6,597 nucleotides of DNA, from assembly GCA_035527095.1 (NCBI GenBank), contig DATLBC010000145.1:1-6597 (forward strand), given 5' to 3'. Source of the DNA: Sva-07 sp035527095. Its GTDB lineage: Bacteria; Actinomycetota; Acidimicrobiia; Acidimicrobiales; Ilumatobacteraceae. A program made the position numbers and the translations under genes. Every line of letters starts with the position of its first letter. Position 1 is the stretch's first letter. Below, one piece after another: positions 1 to 5,520 of this stretch. Below the pieces are notes generated by a model. It was not told where the DNA came from. It did not search any database and saw only the letters and a list, made by a program, of their open reading frames with translations.

Positions 1-76
1 GCTCATCGTCACCTACGTCGCCGTCGTCGCCACCGGCATTCTCGCCATCGGCTACCTCTTCAACCTCGTCCTCTGA
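1..76 (+). CDS. C-terminal end of a membrane permease (partial)
   Basis: An open frame enters from the left edge (codons begin at base 2) and stops at TGA 74-76, leaving 24 residues. They are almost wholly hydrophobic and read as a final transmembrane helix ending in GYLFNLVL. This ending, followed directly by a small CxxC thioredoxin-like gene, is what one expects of the DUF318/UPF0718 (ArsP-like) permeases, which export organoarsenicals or have unknown substrates. The family call rests mainly on the neighbour, because so little of the protein is present. The stop codon lies inside the Shine-Dalgarno region of the next gene, so the two are surely co-transcribed. Confidence 0.6.
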   Translation, partial: LIVTYVAVVATGILAIGYLFNLVL

Positions 77-80
77 AAGG
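75..80 (+). promoter_or_regulatory. Ribosome binding site of the thioredoxin-like gene
   Basis: GAAAGG sits 7 bases upstream of ATG 88 and overlaps the TGA stop of the permease. It is one of the few good Shine-Dalgarno sequences in the window and fixes the start. The overlap suggests translational coupling. Confidence 0.65.
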
Positions 81-87
81 TCGAATC

Positions 88-327
88 ATGGACATCAAGA
101 TCCTCGGCACCGGATGCGCCAAGTGCCAGAAGCTCGAACAGACCACACGCGAGGCCGTTGCATCGCTCGGCCTCGATGCCACCATCGACAAGGTCACCGA
201 CCCCGGCGAGATCGCCTCGTGGGGCGTGATGACCACGCCGGCGCTCGTGGTCGACGATCGGATCGTCACCGCTGGGCGCGTGCCGAGCGAGGCCGACCTG
301 GCCGCGCTGCTGTCCGGAACCCCCTGA
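88..327 (+). CDS. Small thioredoxin-like redox protein (MTH895/TIGR00412 family)
   Basis: This 79-residue protein is the usual length for the small redox-active disulfide family typified by archaeal MTH895. A first beta strand (MDIKILGTG) leads into the active-site motif C10-A-K-C13. The thioredoxin cis-proline is seen in GVMTTPAL (Pro51), and the C-terminal AGRVPS segment is also typical. There is no signal peptide, so it should act in the cytoplasm as a dithiol/disulfide carrier. The start is well supported: GAAAGG at 75-80 lies 7 bases before ATG 88 and overlaps the stop of the upstream permease. Genes of this family commonly follow DUF318 permeases, often in arsenic or metal resistance loci, which suggests it serves that transporter. 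The exact substrate cannot be read from the sequence. Confidence 0.9.
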   Translation: MDIKILGTGCAKCQKLEQTTREAVASLGLDATIDKVTDPGEIASWGVMTTPALVVDDRIVTAGRVPSEADLAALLSGTP

Positions 328-357
328 CGCGCCCAGCGTGCCAGCGGGTCACCACCA

Positions 358-409
358 CGTTTGTGTGCAACTCCGGATGGGACGGGTCGTCCGAATTTGT
401 ACGCAAACG
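358..409 (+). terminator. Long hairpin between convergent genes, probable terminator
   Basis: Arms 358-370 (CGTTTGTGTGCAA) and 397-409 (TTGTACGCAAACG) form a 13-bp stem with eleven Watson-Crick and two G-U pairs in the plus-strand transcript. Inside, a 3x3 internal loop is followed by a second stem (374-380 with 387-393, including two G-U pairs) closed by a 6-base loop. It begins 31 bases after the thioredoxin gene stop and ends just before the convergent dprA-like stop. In the minus-strand transcript the wobble pairs become A-C mismatches, so the structure favours the permease-thioredoxin transcript. No U tract follows, which is common in high-GC actinobacteria. It might instead be a remnant of a dispersed repeat. 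Confidence 0.5.
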
Positions 410-412
410 GAT

Positions 413-1351
413 TCAGAACAGCGAGTTCTGCTCGGGTTCGGGCGGCCGTGGGCCGAGGTCCTCGATGTCGAGCAGCTGCGCCAGGTCGGTGACCGGGGTG
501 GCGCCGCGGCGGACCAGTGCATGGTTGCCGGCCGTCGCGCCGTCGCCCATCCAGACCGCGACCGGGCAGTAGCGGCGTTCGAGGGCCTCCTTCGCTCCGG
601 CCCACGTGCCGCCTGATCCATCCTCGGCGGTGACGACGAACGTCACCTGCGACAGGGCGTAGACGATCTTGTTGCGACCGAGCGCACTGGCCGCGCTGAA
701 TCGGGCGTCGGGGGCGTACGGGCTCGCGAGACACAGCTCGCCGGCGTGCACTCGTCGGCGGACCGCCGCGCTGCGCGATGCCTGCGAGATCCCCTCCGCC
801 GGAACTCCAACCACTGCGCCGCCGACATCGTGCGCGCTGTCCATCGCCACGTGGTCGACGCCGCGGGCCAGCCCGCTGACCACGGACCAGCCATGCCGCA
901 CTGCGAGCTCGGCAGCGGAGCGGGTCACGTCGAGGGCGGGCTCGTCGGCGTCGCGGGAACCGACGACACCGAGGCTTGGGCCCTCGAGCCAGTCGACCGG
1001 ACCGGCCGTCAGCAGGAACGGCGGGCACCCATCGCCAAGGCGGTCGCCCAGGCGTGCCGGGAACCGGTCATCGAACGCGGAGACGAGCGACACACCACCG
1101 TCGGCGAGGCGCTCTTGCTCGAAGCTCATCGCCGTGGCCGCATCGAGGAGCGTGCGGTAGCGGGCGGCCTCATCCGCATCGACACCCGTGCGCCCGGCGA
1201 TCGTTGCGGGATCGGCGTGGAGCAGGTCGGCCGGATCGATGCGTTCGACGAGCTGCCAGAACTCGCGGGCGGTCAACGGCTTCGCGCCGAGCGGTACGAG
1301 GCGGTTGGTGAGCAGCAATGCGGCTCGGGTGCGATCGGGCGACGGTGACAT
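413..1351 (-). CDS. DprA/Smf-like DNA-processing protein (SLOG/Rossmann fold)
   Basis: About 312 residues. Residues 1-85 are helical and include a stretch resembling the N-terminal region of DprA proteins. The Rossmann-like DprA core follows: GVVGSRD (about 128-134), SGLARGVDHVAMD (about 159-171), GGAVVGVPAEG, and the GRNKIVYALS block that matches the conserved RN...GLS region. SGGTW then precedes the helix matching the T/A-rich family motif. Canonical DprA binds single-stranded DNA and loads RecA in natural transformation; this protein ends soon after the core and lacks a recognisable C-terminal winged helix. The start is ATG 1351, or GTG 1354 one codon earlier; both lie within 7 bases of the recQ stop, with no separate Shine-Dalgarno, so translation is probably coupled. 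It is most likely a RecQ-associated DprA paralogue rather than the competence DprA, an inference from context. Confidence 0.85.
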   Translation of the reverse strand: MSPSPDRTRAALLLTNRLVPLGAKPLTAREFWQLVERIDPADLLHADPATIAGRTGVDADEAARYRTLLDAATAMSFEQERLADGGVSLVSAFDDRFPARLGDRLGDGCPPFLLTAGPVDWLEGPSLGVVGSRDADEPALDVTRSAAELAVRHGWSVVSGLARGVDHVAMDSAHDVGGAVVGVPAEGISQASRSAAVRRRVHAGELCLASPYAPDARFSAASALGRNKIVYALSQVTFVVTAEDGSGGTWAGAKEALERRYCPVAVWMGDGATAGNHALVRRGATPVTDLAQLLDIEDLGPRPPEPEQNSLF

Positions 1352-1358
1352 CACGACA

Positions 1359-3422
1359 TCAGAACGTCGACGACAGCGCCGCTGGATGAACGAGCGGAAC
1401 GCCCGCGCGCCGCAGCAGTCGCCCGACTTCGGTCATGGTCCAACCCGAGTCGACGAGGTCGTCGATGAGCAGGACGGGAGCATCGACGACCGGGCCGGCG
1501 ACAGCAAACGCACCGTCGACGTTGGCCTGCTGGTGCGCCGAGTTCTTCTGCTCCTTCTGCGTGGGCCGCTCGGCGATGCGTTCGAGCACCGGGTGATACG
1601 GAAGGCCCAGCCGGGCGGCAACGCGTTCGGCGAACTCGGGCACCAGCGTCGGGTAGCGCGTCGACGGCACTGCGGTGACCCATTCGGGCACAGGGGTCGG
1701 CGCCCAGTCGGCGATCACTTCGGAGATCGCGTCGACGAGTCGGTCGTCGAATCGGCCGGCGGTGAGTTTGCCGTCGCGAACGAGTTGGCCCCATCCGGCG
1801 TCGCCCCACATCGCGAGGGCGCGGCCGCTGGATGTCTGTTGCTCGGTGGGAATCTTCTTGCGGCCGCCGGTGTCGGCGTCGAGGTACATCTTCTTGGGGT
1901 TGATCTCGATCGGGCGGGTGAGCAGGAACCGCTCGGCGGCTGCCGCGAGTTCGACCGACGGCTGGCGGATGGCCGTGTCGCCCGTGCAGTTGTCGCAGAT
2001 GGCGCAGTCGTCGGCCGCCGGGTCGTCGAGCAGGTTCGCGATGAATCGCATCCGGCACCTCGTGGTGTGGAAGTAGTCGACCATCGCCTGCTGTTCGAGC
2101 CGACGCTCCATCGTGACTGCCTCGACGCGGCTGGCCGGATACGTCCACGGCGCAAGCGTGCGCTGGTAGCTCGTGCCGGCCACCCGTTCGAGCACGCCGT
2201 CGACATCGAGTTGCTTGACCACGAGTTCCAGCGTGCCGATCCTCACGTTGAGCTTCACCTGGATGGCCATCAGCGGCACCGGCCCGTCGAACGAGTCGAA
2301 TGCCTGGACGATGTCGTTGACGAGGTGTTCCTCGGCGAAGGCCTGCTCGATGAACCAGTCCTGGATCTGTTCGTCCTCCTGGCCGCGCAGCAGGATGCCA
2401 CGGCTGGTCTCGAGCGCTCGGCCGGCGCGGCCGACCTGCTGGTAGTAGGCGACGGGAGAGCCGGGCGACTGGAAGTGGACGACGAAGCTGAGGTCGGGCT
2501 TGTCGTAGCCCATGCCGAGTGCAGTGGTGGCGACGAGCGCCTTGATCTCGTTGGTCTGCAGCTTGCGTTCGGCCTCGATGCGGGCGTCGTTGTCGAGCGA
2601 GCCGAAGTAGGCCTCGACCTCGATGCCCTGCGACGTGAGCCAGGCGGCGACGTTCTCGACATCACGAACGGTGAGGCAGTAGACGATTCCCGAACCATGG
2701 AGTTCCGGGAGCGTGTCGGCGAGCCAGGCGAGGCGTTCGGCCTGCCGATCGAGGCGGATCGTGCTGAGGGCGAGCCCCTCGCGACGCAACGGCCCGCGGA
2801 AGGTGGTCAGCTCGGCGCCGAGCTGGTCGGCGACGTCGCTGACGACGCGGTCGTTGGCCGTGGCGGTGCAGCCGAGGATCGGCACCGACGAACCGGCGAG
2901 CCGGTCGACGATGCGGCCGATGCGGCGGTAGTCGGGCCGGAAGTCGTGGCCCCAGTCGGAGATGCAGTGCACCTCGTCGATCACGATCAGCCCGGGCCGG
3001 GCACCGACGATCGGCATGATCTTGTTCCCGAATTCAGGGTTGGCGAGCCGCTCGGGCGAGATCACCAGCAGGTCGACCTCGTCGGCGCGCAGCTGCCGTT
3101 CGAGTTCGGCGATGGTGGTGGCCGATGCGCTGTTGATCGTCTCGCAGCGCAGCCCCAGACGGCGCGCTGCGTCGATCTGGTTGCGCATCAGCGCGAGCAG
3201 CGGCGAGATCAGCAGCGTCGGCCCCGCGCCCTGTGCCCGCAGGAGGTGGGTGGTGAGGAAGTAGACGGCGCTCTTGCCCCAACCGGTGCGCTGCACCACG
3301 AGCACCCGCCCACGATCGTCGACCAGCGCCGAGATCGCTTCGCGCTGGCCGTCACGGAACTCGGCGTCGGGACGCCCGGTCAACGTGCGGAGTACTTCGA
3401 GCAGTGGGTCGGGTTCCGCCAT
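1359..3422 (-). CDS. RecQ-family DNA helicase with C-terminal phosphoribosyltransferase domain
   Basis: A 687-residue fusion. The SF2 helicase core carries FR-x2-GQ (22-26), Walker A TGWGKS (46-51), and the RecQ-type Walker B/DEVH box (149-152) running into CISDWGHDFRPDY; helicase motif VI is in QQVGRAGRA. The RecQ zinc site is C456-x16-C473-x2-C476-x2-C479. RQC winged-helix and HRDC domains are not recognisable. After a linker with a GDAGWG motif, residues 572-687 form a ComF-like PRTase: TPVPEW, the QKEQKNSAHQQAN block, and the PRPP loop VLLIDDLVDSGWTMT (650-664). The enzyme should unwind DNA 3' to 5' using ATP; the PRTase substrate is unknown. ATG 3422 is chosen because the RecQ homology begins there; an upstream extension of the frame is arginine-rich and overlaps the SHOCT ORF. 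RecQ proteins of this length with this tail are widespread in actinobacteria. Confidence 0.92.
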   Translation of the reverse strand: MAEPDPLLEVLRTLTGRPDAEFRDGQREAISALVDDRGRVLVVQRTGWGKSAVYFLTTHLLRAQGAGPTLLISPLLALMRNQIDAARRLGLRCETINSASATTIAELERQLRADEVDLLVISPERLANPEFGNKIMPIVGARPGLIVIDEVHCISDWGHDFRPDYRRIGRIVDRLAGSSVPILGCTATANDRVVSDVADQLGAELTTFRGPLRREGLALSTIRLDRQAERLAWLADTLPELHGSGIVYCLTVRDVENVAAWLTSQGIEVEAYFGSLDNDARIEAERKLQTNEIKALVATTALGMGYDKPDLSFVVHFQSPGSPVAYYQQVGRAGRALETSRGILLRGQEDEQIQDWFIEQAFAEEHLVNDIVQAFDSFDGPVPLMAIQVKLNVRIGTLELVVKQLDVDGVLERVAGTSYQRTLAPWTYPASRVEAVTMERRLEQQAMVDYFHTTRCRMRFIANLLDDPAADDCAICDNCTGDTAIRQPSVELAAAAERFLLTRPIEINPKKMYLDADTGGRKKIPTEQQTSSGRALAMWGDAGWGQLVRDGKLTAGRFDDRLVDAISEVIADWAPTPVPEWVTAVPSTRYPTLVPEFAERVAARLGLPYHPVLERIAERPTQKEQKNSAHQQANVDGAFAVAGPVVDAPVLLIDDLVDSGWTMTEVGRLLRRAGVPLVHPAALSSTF

Positions 3423-3446
3423 GCACCCATCATGGCGGAGGGGTGC
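3423..3446 (-). promoter_or_regulatory. Inverted repeat abutting the recQ start codon
   Basis: GCACCC and GGGTGC, 6 bp each with a 12-base spacer, end exactly one base before the recQ ATG on the minus strand. In mRNA the 3' arm would contain the only G-rich sequence near the start, so a hairpin could hide the ribosome binding region; as DNA it could be an operator. A 6-bp repeat in GC-rich DNA can arise by chance. Confidence 0.3.
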
Positions 3447-3457
3447 TGCGGAGTTGG

Positions 3458-3643
3458 TCAGAGCAGGGCGGTGAGTCGCTGGCGCTTGGCCTGGTATTCG
3501 TCCTCGGTCAGGAACCCGGCGACCCGCAAGGCGCCCACGGCGCTCAGCAGCACCTCGGCCTCGATGCTGCGCAACCACGACACGCCGGCCGAGTCGTCGG
3601 TGGCGTCGAAGGGCGAGGAATCTGCATGTACCAGCACATCCAT
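3458..3643 (-). CDS. Small SHOCT-domain protein
   Basis: A 61-residue ORF starting at ATG 3643. Its last 25 or so residues (ALRVAGFLTEDEYQAKRQRL and the end) match the short C-terminal SHOCT motif, two helices with the pattern L-x-x-x-G-x-L-[ST]-x-x-E-[FY]-x-x-K-[KR]-x-x-L. SHOCT regions usually form the tail of larger membrane or phage-like proteins and are thought to be oligomerisation or binding modules; a stand-alone copy is small but not rare. Third-position GC is high from about 3625 to the stop, supporting coding, but weaker before that. The start is uncertain: ATG 3709 or GTG 3727 in the same frame would give 83 or 89 residues, and none has a clear Shine-Dalgarno. The stop lies 35 bases upstream of recQ on the same strand, so it is probably the first gene of the recQ-dprA operon. 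Confidence 0.6.
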   Translation of the reverse strand: MDVLVHADSSPFDATDDSAGVSWLRSIEAEVLLSAVGALRVAGFLTEDEYQAKRQRLTALL

Positions 3644-3710
3644 GTATCGGCGCGGAGATCTGCCAGCTTGATTCGGTGCCGGCGATCGAGCGGCCCGAGG
3701 CTGTTTCATT

Positions 3711-3727
3711 GTGACACCCGTTGTCAC
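3711..3727. promoter_or_regulatory. Candidate operator in the divergent intergenic region
   Basis: GTGACA (3711-3716) and TGTCAC (3722-3727) form a perfect 6-bp inverted repeat with a 5-base spacer. It lies between the minus-strand SHOCT-recQ-dprA operon and the plus-strand DinB-type gene, where a dimeric regulator could control both. No regulator gene is in the window. No convincing -10/-35 pair could be placed beside it. Confidence 0.35.
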
Positions 3728-3789
3728 GCCTCATGGGTAGCGCCGACCTCCGGCGCCGAACCATCAGATCAAGAAACGGGGCAACACCA

Positions 3790-4359
3790 ATGGGGCCGAT
3801 CGAACAGCTCTCCTACATTCTTCCCACCTGCAGCTCGGTGGTCGATCGCATCCAGGTGATGCAGATGGACGATCCGACACCGTGCGAGAAGTTCACGGTG
3901 CGCCAGATCCTCGAACACATGATGATTCCAGCGGCCACCTTCACGTACATGTTCCGCGGCCTGGAGGCGCCCGAGCTCACACTGCCTGAGTTCGACGGAC
4001 GGGTCCCGGCGCCAGAGTTCCGCGAGGTGATGGACGACCTGCTCGACGCCATCACGTCGCCGGGGGCACTCGAGCGGACCATCGACTCACCGTTCGGCAC
4101 GATGGACGGTGACACGTTCGCTCGCCTGGTTGCGTTCGACGGTCTCGTTCACAGCTGGGACCTGGCGACGGCAACCGGACAGCACCTGGCGCTACCACCC
4201 GCCGTCGTCGACGCCGTGTCGAGCTTCGCTCGTGGGGCGCTCACCGACGACATGCGCGACGGTGACACGTTCAAGCAACCGACCAACGTCGACGCTGGGG
4301 TCGGCTCGATCGAGCAGCTCGCGGCGTTCAGCGGCCGAGCGGTGCCCGTCGCCGCCTGA
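3790..4359 (+). CDS. TIGR03086-type metal-binding protein (DinB fold, maleylpyruvate-isomerase-like)
   Basis: A 189-residue protein of the actinobacterial TIGR03086 family, related to mycothiol-dependent maleylpyruvate isomerase and the DinB four-helix bundle. The family's N-terminal block is clear: DDPTPCEKFTVRQILEHM (28-44) with candidate metal ligand His43. The second block, FDGLVHSWDLATATGQ (116-131), supplies Asp117 and His121, spaced like the Glu-x3-His pair of the known isomerase. Members are thought to be thiol (mycothiol)-dependent transferases or isomerases; the substrate here is unknown. ATG 3790 is preferred over an upstream TTG at 3721, because homology starts right after this Met and the extension would run through the inverted repeat. 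The Shine-Dalgarno is weak (ACGGGG at 3776-3781). vapB begins 24 bases after the stop, but vapBC probably has its own promoter. Confidence 0.85.
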   Translation: MGPIEQLSYILPTCSSVVDRIQVMQMDDPTPCEKFTVRQILEHMMIPAATFTYMFRGLEAPELTLPEFDGRVPAPEFREVMDDLLDAITSPGALERTIDSPFGTMDGDTFARLVAFDGLVHSWDLATATGQHLALPPAVVDAVSSFARGALTDDMRDGDTFKQPTNVDAGVGSIEQLAAFSGRAVPVAA

Positions 4360-4366
4360 TCTCACG

Positions 4367-4390
4367 GAGTCATACTTCACAGTATGACTC
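4367..4390. promoter_or_regulatory. Perfect inverted repeat over the vapB start, likely VapBC operator
   Basis: GAGTCATAC (4367-4375) and GTATGACTC (4382-4390) are perfect 9-bp reverse complements separated by 6 bases. The vapB ATG (4384-4386) lies inside the right arm. AbrB-type antitoxins and VapBC complexes typically bind such palindromes to repress their own operon. The left arm ends in CATACT (4371-4376), a fair -10 hexamer whose expected transcription start falls at about the A of the ATG, so the mRNA may be leaderless. The only Shine-Dalgarno-like GGAG (4366-4369) is 14 bases from the ATG, too far to work well. The binding role is inferred from family behaviour. Confidence 0.65.
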
Positions 4391-4614
4391 ATCGAGTGGG
4401 CACGAAAGGCCAGGTCGTCATCCCCAAGGAACTGCGGGACGAGCTCGGCATCGAGCCTGGCGACGAAGTCAGTTTCTGGCGTGACGGCGACCACGTGGCG
4501 ATTCGGTCGGCACGGCATCGGCCTCCCCTCCGAGGTCGCTTCGAGGGGTCCGGCCTCACCGACGACCTCGTCGTTCAGCGGCGCGCCGACCGCGAACGCG
4601 AAGCACGCCGGTGA
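4384..4614 (+). CDS. vapB: VapB antitoxin, AbrB/MazE/SpoVT swapped-hairpin type
   Basis: A 76-residue antitoxin. Residues 1-45 are a standard AbrB-type DNA-binding domain: RVGTKGQVVIPKELRDELGI, then PGDEVSFWRDGDHVAI. The remaining region (PLRGRFEG...LTDDLVVQRRADREREARR) is charged and helical, as in the toxin-binding tails of this family, which thread into the PIN toxin. It should neutralise the downstream VapC and, as a dimer or in complex, repress its own promoter through the palindrome over its start codon. The stop overlaps the vapC start (GTGA, 4611-4614), so the two are translationally coupled, which keeps antitoxin in supply ahead of toxin. Confidence 0.93.
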   Translation: MTHRVGTKGQVVIPKELRDELGIEPGDEVSFWRDGDHVAIRSARHRPPLRGRFEGSGLTDDLVVQRRADREREARR

Positions 4615-5003
4615 CCATCGTCCTCGATTCCTGGGCGGTGCTGCGATACCTCGAGGACGCTCAACCGGCCGCCGATCTGGTGGCTGCGTTGCTCGACGAG
4701 CAAGAACCGTTGATGTCGTGGATCAACCTCGGCGAGGTGCACTACGTGCTCCGCCGCGCACACGGCGAGGACGCAGCGACGGAAACGGTCCGCGATCTTC
4801 GGGAGGTCGTCGACGTCCGCCTTCCCGATGAACGACTGGTGCTCGACGCAGCTCGGATCAAGGCCGACAATCCGATGGCCTTCGCAAACGCGTTTGGCGC
4901 GGCGCTCACGGTTGCCGAGCGGGCGATCCTGTGGACCGGCGACCCGGAGTTGCTCGTCGACGGCGCTGCTTGGCTGTGGCGAGATCTCCGCAGCGTCGAG
5001 TGA
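4611..5003 (+). CDS. vapC: VapC toxin, PIN-domain ribonuclease
   Basis: A 130-residue PIN-domain protein, usual length for VapC. Acidic active-site positions are Asp6 (TIVLDSWAV), Glu42 (INLGEVHYVL) and Asp111 (LWTGDPELL). Active VapCs are Mg2+-dependent RNases that cut tRNA or rRNA and slow growth until bound by VapB. Where most relatives have a third acidic residue (the ADAF-type motif in the helix before the last strand), this protein reads FANAF, with Asn93 encoded by AAC at 4887-4889, one transition from GAC. That may weaken metal binding and activity, although some PIN proteins tolerate Asn there. The start is GTG 4611, overlapping the vapB stop by 4 bases. The target RNA cannot be predicted. 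Confidence 0.92.
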   Translation: MTIVLDSWAVLRYLEDAQPAADLVAALLDEQEPLMSWINLGEVHYVLRRAHGEDAATETVRDLREVVDVRLPDERLVLDAARIKADNPMAFANAFGAALTVAERAILWTGDPELLVDGAAWLWRDLRSVE

Positions 5004-5033
5004 GCGCTGCAGCGCCGGGGCCCATCGCGAGCT

Positions 5034-5492
5034 TCAGCCGTCGGCGCGTGCTGGCGTGGAGGGCCAGGTGCCACTACGGAACGCGTGCCACGCACCGGTT
5101 GAACCCAACGCCCACACCACCAAGACGGGCTGGAAGAACAGCCGGACGAATCGCTTCGCGTCGGTGTCGAGCCCAAACGCGTCGACGCCCTCGACCCACT
5201 GCGCGATGTTGCCGGGGAAGATGACGACGAAGAACGCTGCCAAGATCGTGCCGACGATCACGCGGTGTCGGGGCAGGGCGATCAGCGCCACGCCCAGTGC
5301 GATCTCGACCACGCCGGACGCGAGCACCACCAGGTCCTCGTCGATCGGGAACCAGCTCGGCACCTGCGCCTGGAACTCGGTGCGCTGGTTGGTGAGGTGG
5401 CCGATGCCCGCACCGATCAGTGCGGCGCCGAGCACCCAGCGAAGGACCGCACGGAGATCGACCCTGCCGAATCGTCGTGAAGTCTCGGACAC
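5034..5492 (-). CDS. DoxX-family integral membrane protein
   Basis: A 152-residue protein with four predicted transmembrane helices: about residues 14-35 (LRAVLRWVLGAALIGAGIGH), 52-73 (LVVLASGVVEIALGVALIAL), 77-98 (VIVGTILAAFFVVIFPGN) and 117-137 (RLFFQPVLVVWALG). The pattern GxGIGHLT, a P-W-F loop, SGVVEIALG, and PGNIAQW matches the DoxX/MauE-like superfamily. Some DoxX proteins are subunits of terminal oxidases or redox membrane complexes, but for most the function is unknown, and no catalytic residue points to a specific role here. The start is GTG 5492, the first start codon in the frame; no good Shine-Dalgarno precedes it. It ends 30 bases from the convergent vapC stop and begins 28 bases after the end of the hydrolase pseudogene on the same strand. 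Confidence 0.87.
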   Translation of the reverse strand: MSETSRRFGRVDLRAVLRWVLGAALIGAGIGHLTNQRTEFQAQVPSWFPIDEDLVVLASGVVEIALGVALIALPRHRVIVGTILAAFFVVIFPGNIAQWVEGVDAFGLDTDAKRFVRLFFQPVLVVWALGSTGAWHAFRSGTWPSTPARADG

Positions 5493-5520
5493 GGTGTGAT
5501 GGTACGGCGGGACCGGTCGA

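Noticed and set aside
60..1028. 322-codon minus-strand frame over the thioredoxin gene and dprA
   Set aside because: Arg/Pro-rich shadow in a different frame from the DprA motifs and antisense to the clear thioredoxin-like gene.
3625..3646. Two copies of CATGTA 16 bases apart near the SHOCT start
   Set aside because: Too short to distinguish from chance, and partly coding.
1188..3671. Very long plus-strand open frame of about 827 codons antisense to recQ and dprA
   Set aside because: It is a by-product of high third-position GC on the opposite strand. The translation shows no domain, while the minus strand carries unmistakable RecQ, PRTase and DprA motifs.
3710..3727. CRP/GlxR-type site (TGTGA...TCACA) reading of the intergenic dyad
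   Set aside because: Spacing between half-sites is wrong (9 bases rather than 6) and the symmetric arms are GTGACA/TGTCAC, so no specific regulator is named.
3423..3764. N-terminal extension of RecQ by 114 residues
   Set aside because: The extension is arginine-rich, unlike RecQ proteins, overlaps the SHOCT ORF and the candidate operator, and homology begins just after ATG 3422.
3721..3789. Upstream TTG start for the TIGR03086-type gene
   Set aside because: It would add 23 Arg-rich residues not seen in the family and place the start inside the inverted repeat; ATG 3790 fits the family's N-terminus.
5004..5015. GCGCTGCAGCGC palindrome after vapC as a terminator
   Set aside because: A 12-bp palindrome with no spacer must sacrifice central pairs for a loop and is not followed by a U tract. 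I see no convincing terminator in this 30-base convergent gap.
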